Shown here piece after piece: positions 8,168-17,792 of a stretch of DNA of 64,000 nucleotides (positions are counted from its first letter, which is position 1; each line of letters begins with the position of its first letter). Made by a program: the position numbers and the translations under genes. The stretch lies in the NCBI GenBank assembly GCA_044223975.1, contig JBGALI010000020.1:40420-104419 (forward strand), read 5' to 3'. This stretch comes from CAZCPB01 sp044223975 (GTDB taxonomy: Bacteria; Planctomycetota; Phycisphaerae; Phycisphaerales; UBA1924). Under the pieces are notes generated by a model. It was not told where the DNA came from, ran no database searches, and saw only the letters and a program-made list of their open reading frames with translations.

Positions 8168-9382
8168 ATGCCCAAGAAGAAAATCGCCCTCGCCTACTCC
8201 GGCGGACTCGACACCTCCTGCATCGTCCCCTGGCTGAAAGAAAACTTCGACTGCGAGGTCTATGCCGTCGTCGGAGATGTCGGCCAGGGCGCCGACGAAC
8301 TCACCGGCGTCGAGAAGAAGGCCAAGAACTCTGGCGCCGTCGACTGCGCCGTCGTCGACCTCAAGAAGGAATTCGTCGACGACTTCGTGCTGCCGACGGT
8401 GATGGCCGGCGGCGTCTACGAGGGCCGCTACCTGCTGGGCACCGCCATGGCCCGGCCCATCCTCGCCAAGGCCCAGGTCGAGGCCGGACGCAAGTTCGGC
8501 TGCACCGCCCTCGCCCACGGCTGCACCGGCAAGGGCAACGACCAGGTCCGCTTCGAATCGGCCTACGCCGCCCTCGCCCCCGACATGGAGATCATCGCCC
8601 CCTGGCGGCTCGACACCTGGAAGCTCTCCGGCCGCATGGCGATGCTCGACTACCTCAAGGCCCGCAATATCCCCACCACCGCCAGCGCCACCAAGATCTA
8701 CTCACGCGACCGCAACCTCTGGCACATCAGCCACGAGGGCGGCGCCATCGAGGACCCGTGGAACCCGCCGCCCGAGGACTGCTACATGCTGACCGTGTCG
8801 CCCGAGAAGGCGCCGGACAAGCCCGAGGAAGTCACGCTCTCCTTCGAAGCCGGGCGCCCCGTCGCGCTCAACGGCAAGAAGATGGAGGCATGGCAGATCA
8901 TCGACAAGCTCAACGGCATCGGCGGCGCCCACGGCGTCGGGCGCGTGGACCTCGTCGAGAACCGCCTCGTCGGCATGAAGTCCCGCGGCATCTACGAGAC
9001 CCCGGGCGGCACCATCCTCGTCGATGCCCTGCGCGGCCTCGAGGAAATGGTCCTCGACCGCGAGACACGCCACTTGAAGGAGCACATCGGCCTCTGGTTT
9101 GCCGAGGCCGTGTACAACGGCCGCTGGTTCACCCCGTACCGCGAGACCCTCTGGGCCGCGGCACAGAAGACCTGCGAGAAGCTGACCGGCGAGATCGTCG
9201 TCCGCCTCTTCAAGGGTGTCGCCACCACCGTGCGCCGCAAGAGCCCGCACTCGCTCTACGCCGAGAAAATCGTGACCTTCGAGAAGGGCGAGGTTTACGA
9301 ACAGAAGGACGCGGGCGGGTTCATCAAGCTGCTGAGTCTGCCGGAACGGATCCGGGCGCTCAAGGCGCAGGGGTTGAAGTAG
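8168..9382 (+). CDS. argG: Argininosuccinate synthase
   Basis: 404 residues, the normal family length. ATP-dependent ligation of citrulline and aspartate. The PP-loop AYSGGLDTSCIVPWL (residues 9-23) binds ATP pyrophosphate. GCTGKGNDQVRFE is the conserved citrulline/aspartate-binding region, and SRDRNLWHISHEGG with a following E matches the family core. The 58-nt gap after argF contains GAGAGAA as a plausible ribosome site. It is the fifth gene in the arginine operon. Confidence 0.96.
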   Translation: MPKKKIALAYSGGLDTSCIVPWLKENFDCEVYAVVGDVGQGADELTGVEKKAKNSGAVDCAVVDLKKEFVDDFVLPTVMAGGVYEGRYLLGTAMARPILAKAQVEAGRKFGCTALAHGCTGKGNDQVRFESAYAALAPDMEIIAPWRLDTWKLSGRMAMLDYLKARNIPTTASATKIYSRDRNLWHISHEGGAIEDPWNPPPEDCYMLTVSPEKAPDKPEEVTLSFEAGRPVALNGKKMEAWQIIDKLNGIGGAHGVGRVDLVENRLVGMKSRGIYETPGGTILVDALRGLEEMVLDRETRHLKEHIGLWFAEAVYNGRWFTPYRETLWAAAQKTCEKLTGEIVVRLFKGVATTVRRKSPHSLYAEKIVTFEKGEVYEQKDAGGFIKLLSLPERIRALKAQGLK

Positions 9383-9398
9383 GAACCCCCAACCACCC

Positions 9399-10811
9399 GT
9401 GACAAACCCTTCAACACAACCCGCGCGCGAGGGCGCCGCCCTCTGGGGCGGCCGTTTCGAAGGCGCTGCCGACCCCCTCTTCCGCCGTTTCAACGATTCC
9501 CTGCGCTTTGACTACCGCCTCGCCGTTCAGGACATCTTCGGATCGATCTGCTGGGCCAACGCTCTCGGCCGCGCCGGCGTGCTGCTGTCGCATGAGGTCG
9601 AATCGCTCACCGTCGCCCTCAACGACCTCAAGGATCAGGTTTGCAAGAACCCCCAGCTCCCGCTCGCGTCGAAGGAAGAGGACATCCACTCGTGGGTCGA
9701 AAGCCAGCTCATCGCCAAGCTCGGACCCCTCGGCAAGAAACTCCACACCGGTCGCAGCCGTAACGACCAGGTCGCGACCGACCTGCGCCTCTGGGTGGTT
9801 GACGAGGCCGCGGAGCGAACCGTAGAACTCGGCGCCCTTCGGAAATCGCTCGTCGATCTTGCCACGCGTGAGCAGGCGACAGTGATGCCCGGGTACACGC
9901 ACCTGCAGCGGGCCCAACCGGTGCTGTTTGCGCACTGGGCCTTGGCGTACTTCGAGATGCTCGGTCGCGACACCGAGCGATTGGCTGCCGCGAAGAACTC
10001 CGCCGCTCGCTCACCCCTGGGTTCTGCCGCTCTCGCCGGCACCGCGTACCCCATCGACCGCGCCAAGCTCGCGGCAGACCTTGGCTTCCACTCCCCCACC
10101 GCCAACAGCCTCGACGCGGTGAGCGACCGCGACTTCGTGGTCGAGGCGATCGGTGCCGCGGCGTTGTGCGCCGTGCACCTCTCGCGCATGGCCGAAGACC
10201 TGATCCTGTACATGTCGCAGGAGTTTGCTTTCGTCGAGATGGACGACTCGGTCACCAGCGGCTCGTCGCTGATGCCCCAGAAGAAGAACCCCGACGCGAT
10301 GGAACTCATCCGCGGCAAGGCCGGCCGCATCATCGGCGCCCAGGTCACGCTCCTCACCACCATCAAGGGCCTGCCCCTGGCGTACAACAAGGACCTTCAG
10401 GAGGACAAGGAGCCGCTCTTTGACGCGATGGAGAATCTCTCCATGTGCGTGCGCATGGCGACGCGCGTGATCGAGGGGCTGAAGGTCGACCGCGCCCGCT
10501 GCCGCAAGGCCGCGGCGGGTGGGTACACCAACGCCACCGAGCTAGCCGACTACATGGTCGGCAAGGGCATCCCGTTCCGCGAGGCGCACGACATCGTGGG
10601 CAAGGTGGTGCGGCATGCGCTGGCCAAGGGCGTCCCGCTGGAAGAGTTGGAGCTCGCCGACTTCCGCGAGTTCTCCGCCAAGATCGACCAGGACGTGTTC
10701 GCGTGCCTGACGCTCGAAGCGTGCCTGGCGAAGCGAGAGATCATGGGCGGAACAGGCCCCAACGCCGTGGCAGACGCGATCAAGAGCGCCCGCGGCAGAC
10801 TCGGCTCGTGA
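9399..10811 (+). CDS. argH: Argininosuccinate lyase
   Basis: 470 residues with a GTG start 16 nt after argG. Cleaves argininosuccinate to arginine and fumarate, the last step of the pathway. It belongs to the fumarase/aspartase superfamily: the signature loop SSLMPQKKNPDAMELIRGKA (about residues 289-308) holds the catalytic Ser, and TGRSRNDQVATDLRLW and PGYTHLQRAQP are the other two conserved regions. The N-terminal LWGGRFEGAADPLF is typical of ArgH. It is the last gene of the operon. argD and the acetyl-transfer/deacetylase gene (argJ or argE) are not in this window. Confidence 0.96.
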   Translation: MTNPSTQPAREGAALWGGRFEGAADPLFRRFNDSLRFDYRLAVQDIFGSICWANALGRAGVLLSHEVESLTVALNDLKDQVCKNPQLPLASKEEDIHSWVESQLIAKLGPLGKKLHTGRSRNDQVATDLRLWVVDEAAERTVELGALRKSLVDLATREQATVMPGYTHLQRAQPVLFAHWALAYFEMLGRDTERLAAAKNSAARSPLGSAALAGTAYPIDRAKLAADLGFHSPTANSLDAVSDRDFVVEAIGAAALCAVHLSRMAEDLILYMSQEFAFVEMDDSVTSGSSLMPQKKNPDAMELIRGKAGRIIGAQVTLLTTIKGLPLAYNKDLQEDKEPLFDAMENLSMCVRMATRVIEGLKVDRARCRKAAAGGYTNATELADYMVGKGIPFREAHDIVGKVVRHALAKGVPLEELELADFREFSAKIDQDVFACLTLEACLAKREIMGGTGPNAVADAIKSARGRLGS

Positions 10812-10917
10812 CACCGGCGCGGCACGCAAGCGGGGCGACTCCTCTCATTTCCCGCAATCGCCGACGAAGCCGAGCGACGCAGGCCGTGTCGCGTGGGCTG
10901 AGAGCCTCCGCCCCTGA

Positions 10918-10923
10918 TACCGT
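10918..10923 (+). promoter_or_regulatory. TACCGT, -10-like hexamer 6 nt before start
   Basis: Matches TANNNT and ends 6 nt before the ATG at 10930; no Shine-Dalgarno is visible. Candidate leaderless promoter of the beta-CASP RNase gene. Confidence 0.3.
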
Positions 10924-10929
10924 GTCTGC

Positions 10930-12324
10930 ATGAAGCTCACCTTCTTCGGCGCCGCGGGCGAGGTCACGGGCTCGTGCACCCTCCTTGAAACCGACCGCGC
11001 CCGGGTGCTCGTCGACTTCGGCCTGCACCAGGGCGGCGTCACGAGCGAGGTCCGGAACCACCGCATCCCGCCCTTTGACGGGCCGCGCCTGGACGCGGTG
11101 TTGCTCACGCACGCGCACGTGGACCACGTCGGCCGCCTGCCGCTGCTGCCGGTCACGGGCTTCAACGGGCCGATCTTCGCGACTCCGCCGACGTGCGACT
11201 TCTGCCCCATCATGCTCGGCGACTCGGCCCGGGTGCAGGAGTCCGACGTCGAGCGGAACAACCGCCGCCGCGCCCGCCAGGGCAAGCCGCCGGTGCAGGC
11301 GCTATACACGGAGGCCGAGGTCGACCGCGTGCTCCCGCTGCTGCGCCCCGTGCCGTACGAGACACCGCGCGAGGTAGCGCCGGGCGTGACGGCCCGCTGG
11401 GTCGACGCCGGGCACATGCTCGGGTCGGCGAGCATCGAGCTGAGGGTTGAGGAGAAGGGCGGCACGAAGACGATTGTCTTCTCCGGCGACGTGGGCCCCC
11501 ACGGCGCCGCGCTGCTGCGCGACCCGACGAATCTGCGCCACGCCGACCTTGTGGTCATGGAATCGACCTACGGCGACCGCAACCACCAGCCGCTGGACGC
11601 GACCGTGGCCGAGTTCGAGGAGATCATCAAGCAGGCGGTGTGGTCCAAGGAACGGATCCTCATCCCGGCGTTCGCGGTCGGGCGCTCGCAGCAGATGATC
11701 TACTACCTCGGTGAATTGGCCCGCTCGGGGCGCGTGCCGAAGTTCCCCGTGTACCTCGACTCGCCCATGGCGATCAAGGCGATGGACCTGTACAAGAAGT
11801 ACCAGTCGCAGATGGACGCGGAGACGCTGCGCCTGATCGGCGAGGGGACCAACCCGCTCTTCATCCCCGACCTGCACTGCACCGCCAGCAGCGAGGAGTC
11901 CCGCCAGCTCAACGACATGCACGGATGCTTCGTCGTCGTCGCGGCCTCGGGCATGTGCAACGGCGGACGAATCCTTCACCACCTGCGGCACGGCCTGTGG
12001 CGGCGCGATGCCCACGTGGTGATCGCGGGCTTCCAGGCGGCCGGGTCGCTGGGCCGGCAGATCGTCGACGGCGCCAGCCGCGTGCGCATCAACGGCGAGT
12101 GGATCGCCGTACGTGCCAAGGTGCACACGCTGGGCGGATTCTCCGCGCACGCGGGCCAGGGAGAGTTGCTCGACTGGGCCCGGTGCTTCGTGGACGGGGG
12201 CATCCCGCGGTTTGTCCTCAATCACGGCGAAGAAAAAGCCCGCGGCGTGCTCCGCGGGCTGATCGAGGTCGGGATGAAGGCGAAGGTCACGAGCCCTGAG
12301 TGGGGAGAGAGCGTGGAGCTCTAG
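10930..12324 (+). CDS. Beta-CASP metallo-beta-lactamase-fold RNase
   Basis: 464 residues. The metallo-beta-lactamase core starts at MKLTFFGAAGEVTGSC and carries the zinc motif THAHVDHVGRLP (HxHxDH). A later histidine motif (DAGHMLGSA) and the aspartate in VFSGDVG complete the site. The central beta-CASP insert includes ILIPAFAVGRSQQMIYYL, and the C-terminal beta-CASP motif is GGFSAHAGQ. This layout matches bacterial CPSF73-like nucleases (YSH1/TTHA0252 type), which cleave single-stranded RNA in the cytoplasm. It lacks the extra C-terminal domain of RNase J. A beta-lactamase function is excluded by the beta-CASP motifs. It is monocistronic and convergent with enolase, with only 6 nt between the stop codons. 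Confidence 0.88.
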   Translation: MKLTFFGAAGEVTGSCTLLETDRARVLVDFGLHQGGVTSEVRNHRIPPFDGPRLDAVLLTHAHVDHVGRLPLLPVTGFNGPIFATPPTCDFCPIMLGDSARVQESDVERNNRRRARQGKPPVQALYTEAEVDRVLPLLRPVPYETPREVAPGVTARWVDAGHMLGSASIELRVEEKGGTKTIVFSGDVGPHGAALLRDPTNLRHADLVVMESTYGDRNHQPLDATVAEFEEIIKQAVWSKERILIPAFAVGRSQQMIYYLGELARSGRVPKFPVYLDSPMAIKAMDLYKKYQSQMDAETLRLIGEGTNPLFIPDLHCTASSEESRQLNDMHGCFVVVAASGMCNGGRILHHLRHGLWRRDAHVVIAGFQAAGSLGRQIVDGASRVRINGEWIAVRAKVHTLGGFSAHAGQGELLDWARCFVDGGIPRFVLNHGEEKARGVLRGLIEVGMKAKVTSPEWGESVEL

Positions 12325-12330
12325 GCCCGC

Positions 12331-13629
<1,299 letters not shown>

Positions 13630-13783
13630 GGGGAAGCTCCGAAAGTGCGACCCTGGGGGTATCCGGGGCGTTCCTGCGAGCCCGCGGCGGGTCAAAGCCG
13701 ATGAGGATAGGGGCGCGTCATCGCCCCGCCTTCGGGCAGGGTATCGTTCTCGCAGACGGTTTCGCGACGGACCGGGGAATTCG

Positions 13784-14491
13784 ATGGCTACGACGCCGGA
13801 GCAATTCACGGAGCGGGTCGAGCGGCTCAGGGCCGCGCTGGTCGAGCAGGGGCGGCGCGTTCAGGCGCAGGCCGAGCTGGCCTTCGGCGCGGTCTTTGGC
13901 TGCGACGCCGCCAAGGCCAAGGAAGCGTGCCAGCGCGACGACGAGATCGACCGCGTCGATGTCGAGCTCGAGAAGGCCGCGGTGGACCTCCTGACCGACG
14001 CGACGCGCGAGGGGGCGCAGCTCGACGCCCGCCAGCTCCGCTGGGTGCTGACGATCGTCAAGATCAACAACGAGCTGGAGCGGATCGCCGACGCCGCGGT
14101 GGACGTGGCCGAGATGGTCGAGCCGCTGCGCCAGATTTCCCCGCAGTTCCCGCCCACGTTCCGGGTCATCGCCAACAGCGTCGTGGGAATCCTCCGGGAC
14201 GTAAATACCACGATCGCGCGAGCCGACCCGCTGCTGGCCAAGGTCGTGCTCCAGAGCCAGCACGCCGTGACGGAGTTCAAGAGCGCGATCCTTCGCGACG
14301 CCGAGGGCCGCATCGCCAAGGGAACGATGAGCGTCGAGATGGCCTTCCGTCTCCACGAGATCGCCAGCCAGTGCGAGCTCATGGCCGACCACTGCACCAA
14401 CATCTCCGAGCAGATCATCTACGTGACGACCGGAGCCATCGTCCGCCACACCGAGGCCAAGTGGATCGAAGTCACGGGCACGGGCGGGTGA
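13784..14491 (+). CDS. PhoU-like protein
   Basis: 235 residues from the ATG at 13784 (GGGGAA ribosome site). All-helical protein with two PhoU-type three-helix repeats. The pattern NNELERIADAAVDVAEM (about residues 96-112) matches the metal-binding E(R)xxD motif of PhoU, and a second copy is SQCELMADHCTNISEQI. PhoU proteins damp phosphate uptake through PstB/PhoR. No pst or pho gene is adjacent, so this could be a stand-alone PhoU-domain protein. The 154-bp divergent gap to enolase contains the hairpin GGGGCG-CGTCAT-CGCCCC (13710-13727). Confidence 0.8.
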   Translation: MATTPEQFTERVERLRAALVEQGRRVQAQAELAFGAVFGCDAAKAKEACQRDDEIDRVDVELEKAAVDLLTDATREGAQLDARQLRWVLTIVKINNELERIADAAVDVAEMVEPLRQISPQFPPTFRVIANSVVGILRDVNTTIARADPLLAKVVLQSQHAVTEFKSAILRDAEGRIAKGTMSVEMAFRLHEIASQCELMADHCTNISEQIIYVTTGAIVRHTEAKWIEVTGTGG

Positions 14492-14503
14492 CGGTCGCCA
14501 AGC

Positions 14504-15874
14504 TCATTCGACCGCGCGGTAGAGAGCAAACTTCCTGATCACTGGCTCGCCCGCAGATTGCTCGACGCGGAGCCGCACGCGCGTCACGGTGACCGGGTCG
14601 AACCGGTCGATCTTCTTGTGCCCGATGGCCGTGCCCTCGGCGAGCGGCTTCCACACCCCGTCGATCTCCCCCTCGATTACGTACTTCCGCACGCGTTCAC
14701 CCTTCGTGGTGTCTTCCATCGTCACGACGTGATCGATTCGCGCGGGGCTGGACGGCTGGACCGACAGCTCGGGTCCGTGCCCCGACGTGTACGCCGCGGC
14801 AACGCCCAGCCGTCGAGCGATCTCGGCGCCGAACTCGGCGGAGCGATTCACGTCGGCCTCGGGGATGAGCCCGCTGCGGTCGGGCGTGTTGTTGAGAAGC
14901 AGCACGGCGCCGTGCCCCACGCTGGCGTAGTACATGGCCATGAGCTGATCGACCGTCTTGAGCGTCGCGGCGTTGTCGGTGTGCCAGAACCAAGTTGCCC
15001 GTATCCGCGCATCACACTCGTTGGGCAGCCAACGCGTGCCCGCAGGGTCGCCGTCGGCGCCGGTGTAGTCCCCCCACTTGCGGTCTTCGCGCGGCCATTT
15101 GACCGCATTCCACGCGGGGTAGGGCACGACCCCCTCCTCGTTGCCCACCCAGCGGATGGTCGCCTGCGGGCCCTGGAACACCACCGCGTGCGGGGCGTGC
15201 TTCGCCAGGATGTCCCCGACGTCAAAGACCAGGCTGCCGTCGAACCAGACTTCGACCATCTCGCCGTAGCGCGACAGAACCTCGTCGAGCTGCTGCCGGA
15301 ACAGCCGCTCGTACTCGGCCTGCTTCGACGGGTCGTTGGCCCTCCCCCCGACGCCCACCCCGTGCTTGCGGTCCTGCGGCGAGAGGTACACGCCCAGCTT
15401 GATGCCGCCCTTCCTGCAAGAGGTGGAGAGATCGGCGAGCACATCGCCCTTGCCCGCGCGCCAGGGGGTGTGCTTCACGGAGAAATCGGTGGTGTCGGTC
15501 TGCCACCAGCAGAACCCGCCCTCGTGCTTGGCGACGAAGACGATGTACTTGGCTCCGAGCGACTGTGCGACGCGGACCCACTGGTCCGTGTCGAGCTTCT
15601 CAGGGTTGATGGCCGCGATGGGAGTCGAAAGGTTGTCGCTCTCGGAATCCTGCCACGTCTGCGGGGCCGTGTGGATGAACATGCCCAGCTCGAGGTCCTG
15701 CCACGCGGCCTGGTCGGGCGTGGGGACGGCGCGGCCGTCCACGGGAGCCGCGAGGCTCGGCGGAGTCGCTGCAGCCGCAGCCGGCTGAGCGATCGCGGTC
15801 CACGGGACGACGGCCAGAACAAGCGGGACCACCAACGGGATCAGACGGACGCACTGGAAGGAGCGGTGACGCAT
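14504..15874 (-). CDS. Secreted alpha-L-fucosidase, GH29
   Basis: 456 residues with a signal peptide (LIPLVVPLVLAVVPWTAIAQ, cleavage near residue 29). The GH29 barrel begins at WQDLELGMFIHTAPQTW; AKYIVFVAKHEGGFCWW holds the conserved HxxGF strand, and EVWFDGSLVFD (about residues 208-218) holds the Asp of the conserved WFDG motif, the family nucleophile. LLLNNTPDRSGLIPE closes the barrel. The last 100 residues form a beta domain like those on many fucosidases. It should release L-fucose from glycans in the periplasm or outside the cell. Stop-to-stop distance to the PhoU-like gene is only 12 nt. The acid/base residue is poorly conserved in this family and cannot be assigned by eye. Confidence 0.85.
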   Translation of the reverse strand: MRHRSFQCVRLIPLVVPLVLAVVPWTAIAQPAAAAATPPSLAAPVDGRAVPTPDQAAWQDLELGMFIHTAPQTWQDSESDNLSTPIAAINPEKLDTDQWVRVAQSLGAKYIVFVAKHEGGFCWWQTDTTDFSVKHTPWRAGKGDVLADLSTSCRKGGIKLGVYLSPQDRKHGVGVGGRANDPSKQAEYERLFRQQLDEVLSRYGEMVEVWFDGSLVFDVGDILAKHAPHAVVFQGPQATIRWVGNEEGVVPYPAWNAVKWPREDRKWGDYTGADGDPAGTRWLPNECDARIRATWFWHTDNAATLKTVDQLMAMYYASVGHGAVLLLNNTPDRSGLIPEADVNRSAEFGAEIARRLGVAAAYTSGHGPELSVQPSSPARIDHVVTMEDTTKGERVRKYVIEGEIDGVWKPLAEGTAIGHKKIDRFDPVTVTRVRLRVEQSAGEPVIRKFALYRAVE

Positions 15875-15880
15875 CAGCGC

Positions 15881-15886
15881 AGCGTA
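15881..15886 (-). promoter_or_regulatory. TACGCT, -10-like hexamer 6 nt before fucosidase start
   Basis: Read on the minus strand, TACGCT ends 6 nt before the ATG at 15874 and no Shine-Dalgarno separates them. Candidate leaderless promoter. Confidence 0.3.
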
Positions 15887-15940
15887 CCACCGAGATTCGC
15901 TCTGCGTTCCGCGGCAAACCGGACGGAAAGCAGGCGTGAA

Positions 15941-16411
15941 TCAAGCCGGCGGGGCGAGCACGATGCCGTAGCGCGGGCACGCCTCGATTACCTTGGCGAT
16001 GGCCGCCTCCGTCATGGGCGCGGGGGTCGTGGCACCCGGGGCGAGTACATCCCCGATCTCAAAGAACATGCGATCGATGCCCGCGGGGATCGCGGTGACC
16101 AGCATCTTGGCGGGGCGCGAGGTCTTGTTCGTGAACGTGTGCTGCACGTTCTTCACGGCGTGGACAACGTCGCCCGCCCGCGCGACGACCGTGCGCCCCG
16201 CGATGGCGAAGGTGACCTCGCCCTCCACGATGTAGAAATTCTCGTCCTCGCGCGTGTGCGTGTGCAGGGGCGGGCCGCCGCCGGGCGAGACGATCGACTG
16301 GAACACCGTGTAGGCTCCGCCGGTTTCGTCGCCGGTTACGAGCATCGCGTAGACATCACCGGTGACCGAAAGGGTCGGGCGGTCCTTGGGATTTCGGACG
16401 GGCGTGGTCAT
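15941..16411 (-). CDS. Cupin-domain protein
   Basis: 156 residues from the ATG at 16411; a GTG at 16432 would add seven residues and start 6 nt after the upstream stop. A single cupin beta-barrel: motif 1 is GGGPPLHTHTREDENFYIVEGEV (split: HTHTREDENFYIVEG), with the His-x-His...Glu metal ligands, and motif 2 is AGDVVHAVKNVQHTF. One-domain cupins range from dioxygenases to sugar-binding proteins, and the substrate cannot be deduced. It is co-oriented with the cysteine-desulfurase-like gene upstream and probably in one transcript. Confidence 0.8.
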   Translation of the reverse strand: MTTPVRNPKDRPTLSVTGDVYAMLVTGDETGGAYTVFQSIVSPGGGPPLHTHTREDENFYIVEGEVTFAIAGRTVVARAGDVVHAVKNVQHTFTNKTSRPAKMLVTAIPAGIDRMFFEIGDVLAPGATTPAPMTEAAIAKVIEACPRYGIVLAPPA

Positions 16412-16438
16412 GACGCGAGGGTATTCACGCACGCCGGG

Positions 16439-17695
16439 TCAAGTCGAAGCTGCGGCCGGGGACAGCGACGCCGCGATCTCCGCGAGCGCCTCGCAGGTGT
16501 CCCGCACATCCTCGACCGTGACGAATGGTCCCAGGCTGAGGCGCAGGGCCCCCCGCTCCTGCAGCGTGCCCATCGCGGCATGGGCCCGCGGGGCACAGTG
16601 AAGGCCGGGGCGGCTAAGGATCCCGAAGGAACTCTCCAGCACCGCCGCGATCTCGTGCGGGCTTGCGGTGTCGTGGACGAGCGAGAACACGCCGACCCGC
16701 CGAGCCGCCTCGGTGGGGCCCAGCAGGCGCATCCGCGCCAGCGGGCCCGACGGCGCATCCGATTCATCGCCGGGCCCATGACGCACGCCGCGGGCACGGA
16801 GCCCCGCGAGCATCGCGAAAACCAGCTCCCGCTCGTGCCCGAAGTTCTCCGGCACGGCATGATCGAGGAGCCACCCGACCGCCTCGGAGAGCCCCGCGAT
16901 CCCCACAGCATTGTGCGAGCCCGGCTCGTACTTGTCGGGCATGAACGCCGGCTGCCGATCGAGCTCGGAGGCGGTCCCCGTGCCGCCTTCGCGGAGCGTA
17001 TCGACCAATTCCTCGACGCTCGGGCGCAGGTACAGGCCGCCGGTGCCCAGCGGGCCGAGAAGCCCCTTGTGGCCCGGGAACGCCAGCATGTCGGCGCGGG
17101 TCGTTCTCGCGTCCACGGGCATGTGCCCCAGCGACTGTGCCGCGTCGAGCAGGAACAGCACGCCGCGCTGGCGGCAGAGTTCCCCGACCGCCTCCACCGG
17201 CTGGATGGAGCCCGTCACGTTGCTGGCGTGGGAAAGCGCGACCAGGGCCGTGTCGGGCCCGATCGCGCGCTCCACATCGGCCGCGCTGATGAATCCCTCG
17301 GCGTCGCCCGGCACGCACGTCCAGGAGACGCCGTCCCGCGACAGGGCGTTGAACGGGCGGAGCACCGAGTTGTGATCCATCGCGCTCGTGATGATGTGCA
17401 CATGACGATCGGGGTTCGCACGGCGGCGGTGGGCGACAACGCCCTTCATCGCGACGTTGAGCGCATCGGTCGTGTTCAGCGTGAACACGACGTGGTCGGG
17501 ATCTTCACCGTTGATCAATCGGCAGATCCGCTCGCGGCACTGGCGGATGATCCGCCCTCCCTCGCGCGACTCGGCGTACGTCGCCCGCCCGGGCGTGGCC
17601 CCGACCTGCGTCAGGTACCGGTGCACGGCCTCGGCGACACCGGGAGCCTTGGGAAAGCTCGTCGCGGCGTTGTCCAGATACAGGCGGCGGGGCAT
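16439..17695 (-). CDS. Class V aminotransferase, cysteine desulfurase-like
   Basis: 418 residues, PLP-dependent fold type I. N-terminal YLDNAATSFPKAP and the PLP-lysine motif AFPGHKGLLGPLGTGGLYL (Lys around residue 209) match the cysteine desulfurase/selenocysteine lyase group. SRPGLHCAPRAHAAMGT near the C-terminus carries the catalytic-cysteine loop in the form typical of the EF2568-like subfamily (TIGR01977) rather than IscS or SufS. It would release sulfur or selenium from (seleno)cysteine in the cytoplasm; the acceptor is unknown. No isc or suf genes are nearby. A TATGAT hexamer lies 5 nt before the start. Confidence 0.8.
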   Translation of the reverse strand: MPRRLYLDNAATSFPKAPGVAEAVHRYLTQVGATPGRATYAESREGGRIIRQCRERICRLINGEDPDHVVFTLNTTDALNVAMKGVVAHRRRANPDRHVHIITSAMDHNSVLRPFNALSRDGVSWTCVPGDAEGFISAADVERAIGPDTALVALSHASNVTGSIQPVEAVGELCRQRGVLFLLDAAQSLGHMPVDARTTRADMLAFPGHKGLLGPLGTGGLYLRPSVEELVDTLREGGTGTASELDRQPAFMPDKYEPGSHNAVGIAGLSEAVGWLLDHAVPENFGHERELVFAMLAGLRARGVRHGPGDESDAPSGPLARMRLLGPTEAARRVGVFSLVHDTASPHEIAAVLESSFGILSRPGLHCAPRAHAAMGTLQERGALRLSLGPFVTVEDVRDTCEALAEIAASLSPAAAST

Positions 17696-17700
17696 GCCCG

Positions 17701-17706
17701 ATCATA
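17701..17706 (-). promoter_or_regulatory. TATGAT, -10 hexamer 5 nt before start
   Basis: Minus-strand TATGAT ends 5 nt before the ATG at 17695. The layout GTATGAT-N5-ATGCCC is shared with the CTP synthase gene (24651-24656). Candidate leaderless promoter; no good -35 is visible. Confidence 0.45.
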
Positions 17707-17792
17707 CGAAGGCCGGGCGCGTTCGGACGCGAGGGGCAACCGCGAACCCGCGGCCGTCGCCGATCCTGTTGGCCAATCCCGGCCCGGGAAGA

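Noticed and set aside
10930..12324. Beta-lactamase or glyoxalase II
   Set aside because: The beta-CASP insert and the C-terminal GGFSAHAGQ motif identify an RNA nuclease instead.
13630..13809. 60-residue N-terminal extension of enolase
   Set aside because: Enolases start at the DIEKIHARQILDSRGNP segment; the ATG at 13629 has a good ribosome site and the upstream codons are Arg-rich noise.
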